The position numbers and the translations under genes were made by a program. 64,000 bases of DNA, from assembly GCA_026545765.1 (NCBI GenBank), contig JAIFAC010000136.1, positions 62,001-126,000 of the forward strand, read 5' to 3'. Positions 11,494 through 22,997 of this stretch are shown in pieces. Every line of letters begins with the position of its first letter. Within the stretch, counting starts at the first letter, position 1. The notes under the pieces were generated by a model. It did not search any database. It was not told the origin of the DNA and worked only from the letters and a program-made list of their open reading frames with translations. This DNA is from Plantago major. Taxonomy: Eukaryota > Streptophyta > Magnoliopsida > Lamiales > Plantaginaceae.

Positions 11494-11503
11494 TGGCGCC
11501 GTC
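11494..11503 (+). promoter_or_regulatory. Tat primer-binding site (tRNA-Asp type)
   Basis: TGGCGCCGTC begins 3 nt after the LTR end. TGGCGCCGT is complementary to the 3' end of plant tRNA-Asp and is the usual primer site in Tat and Athila elements. Confidence 0.85.
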
Positions 11504-11541
11504 TGTGGGAAGTTCTACAAAAAGTCCCGTTCTCTTCAGTA

Positions 11542-13193
11542 ATGGCAAGAACAAGAAGGTCCACAAGAACCAACGCCACTGCCATTGGTACGCCTGCTCC
11601 AAGACAAAGGGGAAGACCTCTCACTAGAAGAGGTGGGGTAGCAAGGGTTTCAACAAGGGAGGTAATAGATGATCCAAGTGATGGCCATACCGCTAGTCTT
11701 TCTTCTGGCGAGGAAAGAGCCATTAATCCACTAGTAAGGATCCAGACACTTGGGGACGAAAGACAGGTTCCTCCGTCAGGAACACATGGTTCTCCTCCAG
11801 GAAGAAACTTTACCCTCCCAAATGGGCAGATCATTCGTCCTAGTGAGTTCGGGATGAATGAGAATCAGTTTGGCTTCTTACTCACCACTATTCAAGGATG
11901 CTTTGGATCAAACAACCTCCAGCCTCCTCAGCCCACCCCGCCTACCCCGATCTCAAGGCAAGCCGAACCCGCTCAATCAAGAAATGAGCACCGTCCTATC
12001 CGACAAAGGCTGGGGGAACAAGCTCAACCCGAAGACCTGAGACATCTTCTCAATAGAAGAGCCGCTGCTTCTCATGAACAACGAGGGAGAAGTCCAGAGG
12101 TGCCACGAGTAGACGAAGTGGGAACCAATCGGCAAGGAGCTCAACAACAAGCGCCTAGAGATCAAATGGCGGAAAGCATCCCGATAGTTCCAATCGGTGA
12201 TCTTCCTCCAGATGTAGCTATCAACCCCAGAACTAGTGAAAGACTGACAGCGGAGCAGATCTACCTCCAACAGAAGGCCCTGGAAACACAAATTGCCACC
12301 TTGAGCAAGATGGTCAAAGCACATGAGAAGGTGGTAGTTAAAACTCCCAACCCTCTGTGCGACGAGATCAGAAGAGAAAGAAAGCGCCCCGACTGTGTTA
12401 TCCCAAACCTTGATCATTACTATGGAGATACTTGCCCTGTAGGGCATCTTACTAGATACGAAAGTAAGATGGAAAGCAATGGACTCAACGACAACATGAA
12501 AGCTCTCAACTTTTCCACCACAATCTTCGGAGAAGCAATGGATTGGTGGACCTCACTACCTAATGGTTCCATCAAATCTTATGCGGACGTCACCTCCCTT
12601 TTCTTGAAAAGGTTTGAGAAAGCAAAGAGAAGGAAGAGGTCAGTTGAGCACCGAGGCATAATCCGGAAGAGCATGAGGACCTTAGAACCTTCCTTGACCG
12701 CTTCAACGTGAAGTCTGACGGTAGAGCCTCATAGCATCAAAGAGCGGGTCCGACACCTATATGCTAACACTTATAATGATGAGCTTAGAAGGAAGCTTTC
12801 CAACGAAGAAATCACCACTGAAAAGTATCTGGAAGATATCTGCGAAGGAGTCTTGTATGGAGAAGATTACCGAAGAAATGTCCCGATAAGGGCAGGGATA
12901 AAGAAGGGGAAAGAACAAGTACGACAGGAACTTCCTCCTCGTCAGGGGAAGTTCGAGCAAAAAAGAGATCTCAGGGATGGAAAAGAATTCCATAGAGAAA
13001 GAACTCCACCTAGGAGATACGCCGAGTATACTCTCCTCAACAGACCAAGATCCGACATCTTGGCTTCTATTGTTGAGAAGGACTTAGATATACAATGGCC
13101 TAAACACCGAAGAGCAGCAAGAAGAGTAAATTTTCTAAAGACTAATGTAGGTTCCACAAGCAGAAAGGTCACCCGACTGAGGATTGCATCCAG
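11542..13193 (+). pseudogene. gag: Tat gag
   Basis: The first plausible ATG is 11542 (MARTRRSTRTNA), in frame to the stop at 12711. Upstream codons in that frame lie in the leader. The N-terminal 250 residues are Pro/Gln/Arg-rich. The Retrotrans_gag core follows, with MKALNFSTTIFGEAMDWW, SLPNGSI and LFLKRFE. A frameshift at about 12650 moves the rest to another frame (segment at 12853-13197), then back to frame 3. The zinc-knuckle region CRFHKQKGHPTEDC at about 13148-13190 sits directly after an in-frame TAA. The protein would be the capsid/nucleocapsid precursor; this copy is broken at least twice. Confidence 0.88.
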
Positions 13194-14501
13194 TTGAAGA
13201 CAGAAATCGAAAGACTAGTGAGAAGTGGGAAGTTGAAAGAACCAACAGGTGTAGAAGAACCCTCCAGGCATAGAAAGAATGAGCAGAGAAGAGAGGAGCA
13301 TGATTCTGAACCTCCGACAGGATCTTTACCACCACCTCCAGTGGAAATCCCACCTCGGCATGCCCAAAGATATCAAGGGTACCACGAAGATACAGAAATG
13401 GAGAACCTCCCCTACAGTGGAATTATCAACGCCATTGCAGGAGGACCAACAGGGGGAGATAGCAGAAATGCAAGGGAAAGGACCGCACAACACTTGAGAA
13501 ACAACGACAGAGCTTACGGTCCACCAGCCCTGAAAGGCACAAATGCAATTACCTTTGACGATAGCGAGATCCCCCCACCAACGTCTGGCGGAGGAGATCT
13601 CAAGGACCCCAATGTCCCTTTGGTTGTTTCTCTAGTGATTGCCACTTACAAGGTCAACAAGGTACTAATCGACATAGGAAGTTCCTCCAATGTCATATCC
13701 AAAAGGACCGTGGAGCAAATGCACCTGGGGCAAATCCAATATGGACGAGTATACACCTCCTTAGTAGGTTTTGGAGGGTCTGTAGTACGCCCCATTGGAA
13801 GTATACCACTACAAGTCTCTATGGGCACCTTTCCGACAAGGGTAACCAGGACTATTCTCTTCGTGGTAGTAGATAGCACCTTCGACTATAACGTGATCTT
13901 GGGCCACCCGGGACTTAACCAATTCAGAGCAATTGCTTCTCCCTTACACAACAGGGTGAAGTTTCCAACCCCGAACGGCGTGGGGGAAGAAATGGGCAAC
14001 GTTAGAGAAGCCTGGGAGTGCTATATCATGTCAACCAGGGGGGCCACAGTACCTGTCCTTTCGGTCACTAAGGGCCCTCGTAGCCATTCTTCCATTACTC
14101 TAACGCCACCAAAGGAAGAAATCGGTATTGGGACGCTCAGAGAGAAGTTCCCCAAGACAGCTAGAATAGAATCCCATGAAGCCTTGAAAGAGGTCCAACT
14201 GATCGAAGGAGATTCGAAAAGAACAACTCTGATTGGAACGGAGATGAGTACGGAAGTAGAGCTGAGGCTCATCACTTGCCTTCGTGACAATCGCGACATC
14301 TTTGCTTGGAGCACAGATGATCTCAAGGGGATAGACCCAAGGATCGCAGTTCACCGTCTGAACATGGATCCTACGGTCAAGCACATCCGGCAAAAGAGGA
14401 AAGACTTTGGACCAGTTGAGGATGCTATCATAGCAGGGGAGGTTGACAAGTTGATGAAAGCAGGTCATATCGAAGAAGTTAGATACTCCGATTGGGTCTG
14501 A
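13194..14501 (+). pseudogene. pol: Tat protease and start of reverse transcriptase
   Basis: 435 codons open. The retropepsin-like active site is at residue 160 (13671) and reads DIGSSSNVI, with Ile where most elements have Ser, Thr or Gly. An FVVVDSTFDYNVILGHPGLN stretch follows, with the conserved ILG(H/R)P flap partner. The last 100 residues are the RT connection (FAWSTDDLKGIDP, AVHRLNMDP, then AGHIEEVRYSDWV). It stops at a TGA (14499-14501) inside the conserved motif YSDWV.NVVLV, so the stop is a mutation and the frame continues at 14502. Confidence 0.9.
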
Positions 14502-15080
14502 AACGTGGTCCTCGTCGAAAAAGCTCCCGGAAAGTGGAGAATGTGCAATGACTTCACTAGGCTCAACAAGTTTTGTCCAAAGGATCCCTATCCATTGCCA
14601 CGCATAGACCAGCTGGTTGATTCCACTGCAGGATGTGCGCTTCTAAGCTTCATGGATGCATATCAAGGCTTCTACCAAATTAGGATGGCTCAAGAAGACA
14701 TCAAGAAAACGGCATTCTTTGCAGCCGGAGGAGTCTATTGCTTCAAGGTCATGCCCTTTGGCCTTAAGAATGCTGGAGCTACTTACCAACGGCTGGTAAA
14801 TAAGATGTTCAAGGAAGAATTGGGGAAAACCATGGAAGTCTATGTGGATGACATGATTGTGAAAAGCAAGACTGAAGAGGAACACATTGAACACCTTAAC
14901 AATTGTTTTTCTATTCTCCGGAAATACGGAATGAAGCTGAACCCTGAAAAGTGCACTTTTGGGGTGAAAGGAGGAAAATTCCTTGGTTACATGGTTACAG
15001 AAAGAGGCATCAGTGCTAATCCGGAGAAAATAAAGGCAATCATAGATCTACCACAGCCCAAGACTGTCAATGAAGTTTAG
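14502..15080 (+). pseudogene. pol: Tat reverse transcriptase core
   Basis: Same frame as the preceding segment. Shows GKWRMCNDFTRLNK, the CPKDPYPLPRID motif, FMDAYQGFYQI, FGLKNAGATYQRLV and the catalytic YVDD at 14841-14852. Then come KSKTEEEH, LNPEKCTFGV and GKFLGYMVTERGI. It ends at TAG (15078-15080), where the family has NEVQ (CAG), a single C-to-T change. The catalytic Asp residues are intact, so the domain itself is well preserved. Confidence 0.93.
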
Positions 15081-16285
15081 AAGCTCCTAGGAAAGGTGAT
15101 GGCATTGAGCCGTTTTATCTCAAGATCCGCCGAGAAGAACCTTCCCTTCTTCAAGATCTTACGAAAAGGAACTAAGTTCGAATGGACAAAGGAGTGTGAA
15201 GAGGCCCTGGAAAACTTGAAAAAGTATCTCCTCTCACCGCCCCTTTTGTCTAAACCCATGGAGGCTGAAACTCTTTACCTCTATTTGGCCACCACTGATG
15301 AAGCTATGAGTTCTGTACTGGTACGGATACAAGACAACGAGCATTTACCAATTTACTATTTGAGCAAAGCTCTTGTAGGCTCTGAGGCCAGATATGTCAA
15401 GGTCGAGAAGCTTGCCTTCGCACTGGTTTACACTGCACGGCGATTGAAGCCTTACTTCAAGTCGCATCGGATTGTGGTCCTTACAAATGAGCCACTCAAG
15501 CATGACTTGGACAAACTGGATCAGTCAGGACGCCTGTCCAAATGGGCTATTGAGCTAAGTGAATATGATATTGGGTATCAAGCCCCATCTGCCAAGAAAG
15601 CGCAAGTTTTGGCCGACTTCCTGGTAGACTATCCAGAGAAAGCAGAAGAAGAGAACGGAAACTCCCAGGAAAAGGCTAGCCATGTGGTGATAGCCCAAAT
15701 CAAGGAATCAAGAGGAAAGAAAGAAGCAGAAGAGACACAAAGAGGCAGCATCCAGCTTGTGACTGAGTATCACCAGCCTATGGATGATTCACTGAGAGTA
15801 AGGCACATGTTTCTCTTGGACGAAGAACTCAATACCTCGACAACTGCATCTTCCGACAAGAAGCACGAGGTTGGGAAAGCACTCACTCCCACTTCGAGAG
15901 GAAAGGAAAGGAACAAAGAATGTTGGACATTACAAGTGGACGGATCATCCACCGGACGGTTGGGAGGAATAGGAATTTTCCTTGAAAGTCCTGAAGGAGC
16001 CAAGCTAGAGTACGCCATCACCCTCAATTTTAAGGTGACAAACAACGAGGCCGAATATGAAGCACTTATCACCGGCCTAAGAATGGTGAAAGCCCTTCAG
16101 GTAAAAAGGATCAAAGCCTACACAGACTCGCAGCTCGTACAATCCCAGTTCTCCGGGTCCTTTACCACCAAAGGACCTAACATGATCAAATACTTGGAGC
16201 TCCTCAAGAAAGAGGTTGAGCACTTTGAAGAATTTACTCTTGACCAATTTCACAGAGAATGGAATGAAAAAGAAGTGTCATCCTA
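15081..16285 (+). pseudogene. pol: Tat tandem RNase H domains (RT-associated and archaeal-like)
   Basis: Continues in frame after the TAG. The first RNase H covers about 15170-15640 (KGTKFEWTKECEEAL, LYLYLATTDEAMSSVL, IYYLSKAL, LADFLVDY). A 90-residue charged linker follows. A second RNase H lies at 15925-16280, with LQVDGSSTG, NNEAEYEALITG and AYTDSQLV supplying the Asp, Glu and Asp of the active site. A second, plant/archaeal-like RNase H between the first and integrase is diagnostic for Tat. The frame stops at 16284-16286 in FHREWNEKEVSS; the integrase continues in another frame, so there is a frameshift here. Confidence 0.92.
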
Positions 16286-17581
16286 ATGACCCGCGCGGAA
16301 TCCTCCCTGGCAAACCCCAACGGACAGATGTTTCTCTTAAGAACAGAAAGAAACTGGATGACTGATATATTCCGTTACCTCAAGGATGGTACTTTACCTT
16401 TGGATCCTAGAGAGGCCAGGAAGATTCAATGTCGAGCTAACAGATACTTTATTCTGGAAGAAGATCTCTACAAAAGATCCTACAGCGGAACTCACCTGAG
16501 GGGCCTAGATCCTCAAGAGGCGAAAACTGCAATGGAAGAAATCCACGCTGGAAGTTGTGGAAGTCATTCTGGAGGAAGAACTTTGGCGCAAAAGATCATA
16601 AGGCAAGGATACTATTGGCCAACTATTGACATAGATGCTGCCAACATCGCCCGCGCCTGTGAAGACTGCCAATACTATGCCAACATACCACACCGCCCGA
16701 CCAACCCTATGATTCCGTCAATCATAGCATGCCCATTTGATCAATGGGGCATAGACATAGTCGGTCCCTTTCCGCGAGGAACACATCAAAAGAAGTTCTT
16801 GATAGTGGATGTGGAATACTTCACTAAGTGGGTCGAAGCTGAAGCAGTGTCAGCCATCACAAAAAGTAGGGTTCGGACATTCATATGGAAGAACATCATC
16901 TGCCGGTTTGGACTCACACGAGTGCTGGTTTCGGACAATGGAGCACAATTTTCTGGGTCAAGACTGAAGGAGTGGCTTCAGTCCTTCAAAATAGAACAAC
17001 GCTTTACTTCTGTAGGCCACCCCCAAGCCAATGGTCAGGTGGAAGCCACCAACAAGACCATAGTCAAAATTTTGGAGAAAAGGTTGAGAACTTCCCAAGA
17101 CAGTTGGGCGGATGATCTCGACGCGGTCCTTTGGGCGCATCGAACGACAGCCCGGACTGCCACACAAGAAACACCTTTCTCCCTGGTCTATGGATCCGAG
17201 GCGGTCATCCCTTCGGAAACGGTGGTAGCAACCCAGAGAATCCAGCAGTACAACCCAGCTGATAATGAGATCGCAAGGATCTATGACCTTGAGCTCCTCG
17301 AAGACAAGCGCGACAAGGCATTGGCCAACATCCTTCGGTACCAAGCCATGACCGCTCGAGCCTACAATAAACGTGTCTTTCCCAAGGACATACAAGTTGG
17401 AGACTTAGTCCTCAGAAGAGCCGATATACTAAGTCATGTGGGGAAACTTAAGCCCAAGTGGGAAGGACCGTACAAAGTTACTGGGGCAAGAGTTAATGGA
17501 AGCTTTGAACTAGAAGATGAGCAAGGGCGGGCCTTGAAGAGAACTTGGAATGCCAAGAATCTCCAAAAGTTTTACACTTAG
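16286..17581 (+). CDS. pol: Tat integrase (pol C-terminal part, open frame)
   Basis: 431 codons open without interruption, joined to upstream pol only by a frameshift. An HHCC zinc module covers about residues 87-132 (HAGSCGSHSG...CEDCQYY). The DDE catalytic core has Asp157 (GIDIVGPFP), Asp217 (LVSDNGAQFSG) and Glu253 (GQVEATNKT), giving spacing D-x59-D-x35-E as in active integrases. The C-terminal GPYKV and LKRTWNAKNLQKFY stretch closes the polyprotein, without a chromodomain. The family inserts cDNA into the genome. As part of a polyprotein with upstream stops it probably is not made here. Confidence 0.92.
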   Translation: MTRAESSLANPNGQMFLLRTERNWMTDIFRYLKDGTLPLDPREARKIQCRANRYFILEEDLYKRSYSGTHLRGLDPQEAKTAMEEIHAGSCGSHSGGRTLAQKIIRQGYYWPTIDIDAANIARACEDCQYYANIPHRPTNPMIPSIIACPFDQWGIDIVGPFPRGTHQKKFLIVDVEYFTKWVEAEAVSAITKSRVRTFIWKNIICRFGLTRVLVSDNGAQFSGSRLKEWLQSFKIEQRFTSVGHPQANGQVEATNKTIVKILEKRLRTSQDSWADDLDAVLWAHRTTARTATQETPFSLVYGSEAVIPSETVVATQRIQQYNPADNEIARIYDLELLEDKRDKALANILRYQAMTARAYNKRVFPKDIQVGDLVLRRADILSHVGKLKPKWEGPYKVTGARVNGSFELEDEQGRALKRTWNAKNLQKFYT

Positions 17582-20181
17582 AGGAGGAGTGTGGCAACGA
17601 CTGTCACCTTCCTTTATCTTGTCGATCTGTTTTTTGTGTTTGTTTTTTGAAAAGGCCTCGAAGCCCTCAAGTTGTAATTCGATTTCCGTCAAATCAATAC
17701 AACTGTGATTTCATAAACATTGTTAATAATCATGTCCTTCGGATCTCATGATTCGAACAGGCCATGAAGAAATTTAACTACTCGGTCCGAAACTAGATCA
17801 TACACTGATCCGAATCGGATTAACACAGTCAAACAGTGTCCGACCTTGACAAAGGCAAAAACGCTTTTATTGAAACAGAAGTACAGAATTACAAAGTCAG
17901 GGTCCGGAGAGCCCTAATCGAGCTTACAAAAACAAGCTCCTATTCTACTTCTACAGCAAAGCTTCTTAACTAACCCTGGTCTACCAAACCAAGCCCCGTC
18001 CGAGCACTATTCGCTTTATCTGTGGGCGCTCTGAAGGAAGAAGGAATTTCACCATCCCAACTTTGATTGCTTACTGACAAAGATTCCGAAGCCCCCTTCG
18101 GACGATCTAAAGACTAACAAAAATAACGAGATAATCGGGGCCATTCAATGCTTCCGGAAAGGATACTTCATCACTCAGCGGAAGAGCTCAAGCAAGAAGC
18201 ACTACAACAATCCGGATCACCTCTTACCAAATACTATAAATACATCTCAGATTCAGAGTATTGGGAAGGAGACCGACCCGGATAGTCGGAATAACCCAAG
18301 TCACTCCGGAGGCTCCCGTTGGTCCGAGTCCCAACAAGACCGGCATTGTCAGGATTACCGTCCCAGAATTGCAAGTCGCTCCCTCGAGCCTTCAATTCTG
18401 GAACGCAGCCACCAACAAAGCCGAGCTGCTCGGACGAAAGACCACAGGTGTAAGACAAACGAGTCACCAGAAAGGTTACTTCCGGAAGTCCCCAATGATC
18501 CGACTCCAAACAAGCTCAGCACTGTCGGGGACTACTTTCCAGAATTGCAAGTAGCTCCCTCGAGCCTGCCTTCCTGGAAACAAAGTCACCAACAGAACCG
18601 AACTGCTCGGATACGTATCTTCAAGGACGAGCTGGAAGACCTACTAAAAAGGATACATCCGGAGCTCCCTCAATCTGAGAAACGAACAACTAGACACAAC
18701 GGGATTAGTAGATAGCCTTCCAACATCTCGGGCGGTTTTTTACGACCGAACCACGAAATACTGGAAGGGATTCTACCAAACCAATTCCGCCAACTTGTCG
18801 CCCCCCGGGCACATACCCAGAGCAGTATGCCTCGGATGCATTGAGGTTCAAAAACAACCATTTGAAGATCCCCGAACCATCCAGCTAATCACCTCTCCGG
18901 GGCTAAAAGTCACGAATATAGACCACAGCCCCGGAGAAAGAAGATTAGCCTGACGATCAGAGGAATTGACTGGCAAAGATTTCAAGTCTCACTCGGCACG
19001 GACCCTGTCCTCGAAGATCCGAGGCTAGCTGTCCGAGCAATTTAATTTCCAAAACTCTCACCGTGAAACAGCCCGGGTAGACATCCGAAGCATCGGAGAA
19101 ACCCTTGGGACAAGATCACGCGCAAGAGTGAAGGTATAAACACGCTCACCAGCCGCTCGGACTCAAGCTCCGGACCTTTGGTTACTATAAAAGGGAGAGA
19201 TGTCCTAATGAAAATCCGTACAAAGCAGGGGTATATATAGAAAGAGAGGACCAATCAGAAGCGGACACGTGTCCCATATTCGCCGGAAATGGGCTTGGGC
19301 CGAACATGGGCCTGCCTCTTCAACTTCTATTGGCCCAACCCAATAATCCATCCATAAGGTCGGGCAAATCGACTAAGTTACTCACTCGGATGTGTCAAGC
19401 TCGGGGCTGACATGACAACATCCGAAGCAACTGTGATTCGTATAGAGTCACCCTATACTTAATGCTGATCATCTTTTCACTCTTTCACAAGTCTGTATGG
19501 CTCGGGATGACGCACCAAGCCAACGTCCGAATCGCCGCTACTTACCACGATACAAGGAAATTCTTTCTCGCAAGCCTTGTCACTCTAAGACGTGGCTCCG
19601 AACCGTTCGTGGTCCGGTTTATTTCTATTAAAGGTTCCGATTCGGATGGGCACAATGGTTGATCATCCCCCACGACCCGCACAGCATCAGGAAAATTAAC
19701 GTTCTGACGGTTTGAATCTCAAGGGTCTGAACCCATTATCCGAGTTTATGAGATTTAATGAGCTATTAAACAGATATATGGGATTCATCGCGCAAGAATG
19801 TAAACAGAAACATTTAGCATTTCTACAACAAGAATAGTTCCGAGCCACCAATGGGCCCGGACCAACAACATTCATCGAGTCGGATATATGGTTTTACAAA
19901 AAGATGATGAGCAAAAAAGGACAACATTGTTTTTAGGCCCGGAGGCACCCTACTACAAAAAACCCGGGGCATACCCCGTCTTCACTGCCTTCGCCGCTCG
20001 GACGAACTAGGTTGAGACCGAGAGGGGGCCCCAGTATCCTTCTCCGGAGGCGCTTGACCTTGCTGTTGGGCTGCCTGGGCTAACCTCCGTTCTCTCCGAG
20101 CCTCAACCTCTTTCAGGAAGGCCGGACACTGCTCCATCAAGTCTAGGTCGCGATCAAAGCCTTGGACAGGCCCGGGCAGAG
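17582..20181 (+). other. Tat 3' noncoding region, first part
   Basis: 2.6 kb without a convincing gene on either strand. It is rich in TCCGA, TCCGG and CTCGGA words, as are the LTRs. It contains a partial tandem duplication (about 75 bp, 18363 and 18539) and two plus-strand TATA-like sequences (TATAAATA at about 18236 and CTATAAAAGGGA at about 19186). Short open frames here show no family resemblance. It also holds the 3' flank of the antisense gene ending at 20182. Confidence 0.6.
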
Positions 20182-22996
20182 TCAGCCAGTCTCGATTGTG
20201 TCCAAGTGATCCTCCAAAGGAACGAACACACTGGACATAAGCACCCGAGGGACGAAGGATGGGAGATACGGACCGCCATGGTTGTACTTCTTGCCCTCCG
20301 GATCGTCGCAGACCAGCTTCACAAATTCACATTTAAGCAGGTCTTCGTCCAAGACACCCTCCGGAGCAAAGTCCGAGCCATCTCCATTCTTAAAGGCGGA
20401 CACTCCCTCATCCTCCAAGTTGCAGTCATCCGGTATCCAACCCTTCCTCCGGCACTGGTCCACAGCTGCATCAAACCCATCTTGGCGGGCCTCGTCATAC
20501 TTTGACTCGAACAAAAACTTGCAGGAGTCCGAATCAAGGAAATCTTGGACAGCCCTTGTCCGGACCCCCCGAAGCTCCTTCAGCATTTTATCTTTGAAAG
20601 TCCGAGAGACACCCACGAACTCGTCCAAACTATCTTGGTGCACCTTCAAGTCGGTCTCCAAAGATCGAATGGCACTTTTCATCTTGGCCGTCTCCGACTC
20701 GGCCTCCTGTTTAGCAGCTATGGCCTTCTTTAGGCGCTCCAAAGTACTGTTCAACCGGGACGCTTCAATCGCCCGGCCTCGACCTGCCAAATCCTCTTCT
20801 AGGGTAGCCCTCCGAGCAGCTACCAAGGAGCATGCTTCCACGGCAGCAGCAAGCTAAAAACAAAAACGAAACATCAGAAGTGTTAGATACCTCCGAACCA
20901 CAAGAAGATGTAAAACCAACGGAAAATTTAAACTTACTTTGCGCTGAGCGGCAGTTAACTCCGAGATCCGTTCCAACTCCGAGGCAGCAACCAACCGAGC
21001 AACTTCAGCATTCGAATCCAGCTCAGGTGCCTCGCTCATCTTTCCCTTGCCTTTCTTGGCGGGAGGATTCGGACCTTCGGAGGAGCGCTTTTTGGCAGCC
21101 GCAGCGCTCGATCCGCTGGCGGGAGGATCTCGGGACACGGATCTTGGAGGCCTCTTCGAGCCCTTAGATCCGACCACCTTACCCTTGTCCGGAGTAGGGA
21201 TAGTTTGGGCCTCTTCGCCCGCAGCAGCTCTCCGAGATTCCTCCACTCGGAACACGGCAGCATTTCTTGGATCATCCATCGGGAGTACGGTGGAAGTCTT
21301 GATAATTTGGGTCCGGGAACCCTCGGCCAACTCCTTCCGCTGCGCAGCATTTTGCTGATGCTTCAACTCCCGCATGGTCGACATCGTATACTCGAACCAA
21401 AAAGCTGCACATCCGAATCACAATGAGTTGCAAAATACAAAAGAATCTACAAATGGTAACTACATAGTCGACAAACCGAATCGGACAACCAACCAGAGGA
21501 AGAGAGAAACCACTTACTCAAATCCTTCATATTGTCACAAAAACTTGGCTCGGACAAACCGGCCAAGTAAGGAAGAGGCTGACATATCAGCCCTCGGAAG
21601 AAGTACTTTTCCGGCTCTTGACTCCGATGAAGCGCTTGCATCCACAAAGGGATGTTCCATGCCGGTGGCTTCCAATCTGGCAGCTTGCCTCGGAAGAATT
21701 TCCTCTCAAAATGCCACTGGGGCCTCTCCGCCTCGGATTGCCCGAGCTTCAGAGCCGGACGGACAAAAATGTACCTCTTGAACCATTGGATTCCCAACGA
21801 GGACAGGGGGTCAACAAAAAATGTGTACGCCTGGCGACATACGAACGTATAGAACCATGTGTTCCTATTACTTACAATTATATTGAATAACTTGCGAAAA
21901 TTATCGAATGTGACCGGGATGCCTTTATATTTACATAAGACCCCGAAGCACATCAGATTTCCGAGGGAGTTGGGGATGATCTGGTGCGGACTCAACCCCA
22001 TACTGTTCAAAATCTCCAGAAACTCGGACGATACGGGTAGCCGCCACCCGCAATGAAGACTTATCTCATAAACACACATGTATCCCGGAGGCGGATTATA
22101 AAAAGCATGAGACCCGTCCGGAACAAGAATCTCCACACACTCCGGGATCTCATATCTCCTCCGGAGCTCATCCACTTCATCGGCTCGGATGGTTGAGGCA
22201 CAGGTAGGCAAAGTTCCGTCTTCATTCAACTCGCCCTCTGGATCGGGGTGAGTGACCTCGTCTTTAGACCGAGGGAACTTTACTTGGAATACGTCCTCAC
22301 CCTTCCTCAGCCTCTCCGGACGCTCTTCCTTAGCCATCTGCTGACTCGGTCCTGCTTGCCCAGCTGATTCCACACGGAGCACACGAGCGGATGGCTCTAC
22401 ACTTTCTTCCTCTTCGAAACCAGAATCTTGGCCCCGCACACCTTCTTCTGCCTCATCCTCCTCGGATGAGGATGCTAACTCTATGACAGTCCGAAGAGGC
22501 GCAGCGACATGAACACGATCCTCCTCACCCTCTTCGAAGATGCTCAAATTGGGAGGTGCTTCCGAGGTATCATGAACTTCCTCGATGATCGGCGCCTGCG
22601 GATCCGGAACGAACAGGACTCGATTAGGATTACTCCTAAAATTATAACCAAGGTTGCGAATTAAAGATCGAATCTCTACCGGAAGTTCGGATTCTTGGCC
22701 AGCCCGACCCGGGCGACGAGTTCCTATAACTCGCGAACTTGTTTCTTGAGCCGCTACAATAACCTGCACATGGGACACTCGCAGGTAATCCTGATGCCTC
22801 AGAGGACCAGAATCCGGAACAACTAACCGAAGTAAGGAACTTACCTCGGGCTCTTCCCGACTCGGATGGGGCGCTTGTTCCACCTCCGATTGCCGCCATC
22901 TACGATCTCAATCTCCTCGGAGCTATCGGTTAAAGATATCGCCTCGGAGTCATATCCCTCAGCCTCGGATCGGTTTTGGCTATCACTCTCGGACAT
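20182..22996 (-). CDS. antisense spliced gene inside the Tat element (four coding exons)
   Basis: On the minus strand the predicted exons are 22996-22845 (ATG MSESDSQNRSEAEGYDS), 22635-21518, 21404-20938 and 20853-20182 (stop). All introns are GT-AG: donors GAG|GTAAGT, TGA|GTAAGT and AAA|GTAAGT, and acceptors ATTTTAG, TGTGCAG and TTTTTAG. Coding lengths 152+1118+467+672 give 2409 nt, about 802 residues. Every junction keeps the frame and no stop occurs. Exon 2 carries the plant 'putative gypsy type transposon' domain (CVEILVPDGS, GYMCVYEISLHCGWRLPVSS, FGVLCKYKGIPVTFDNF). Exon 3 is basic and Pro/Ser-rich (PPAKKGKGK); exon 4 starts with a coiled coil (LERLKKAIAAKQEAESETAK). Antisense extra ORFs at this place are known in Tat elements; their function is unknown. 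Confidence 0.8.
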
Positions 22997-22997
22997 C

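Noticed and set aside
11367..17395. Minus-strand ORFs of 100-156 codons across the Tat gag-pol region
   Set aside because: They are shadows of the plus-strand polyprotein, which has clear gag, protease, RT, RNase H and integrase motifs.
20206..21358. Plus-strand ORFs of 99-191 codons opposite the antisense Tat gene
   Set aside because: The minus-strand exons have consistent splice phases and a known domain in the same gene; the plus frames have neither.
22642..22899. Minus ORF starting MAAIGGGTSAPSES as an alternative start of the antisense gene
   Set aside because: It overlaps exon 1 and intron 1 in a different frame. The ATG at 22996 with the GAG|GTAAGT donor gives a better model that joins exon 2 in phase.
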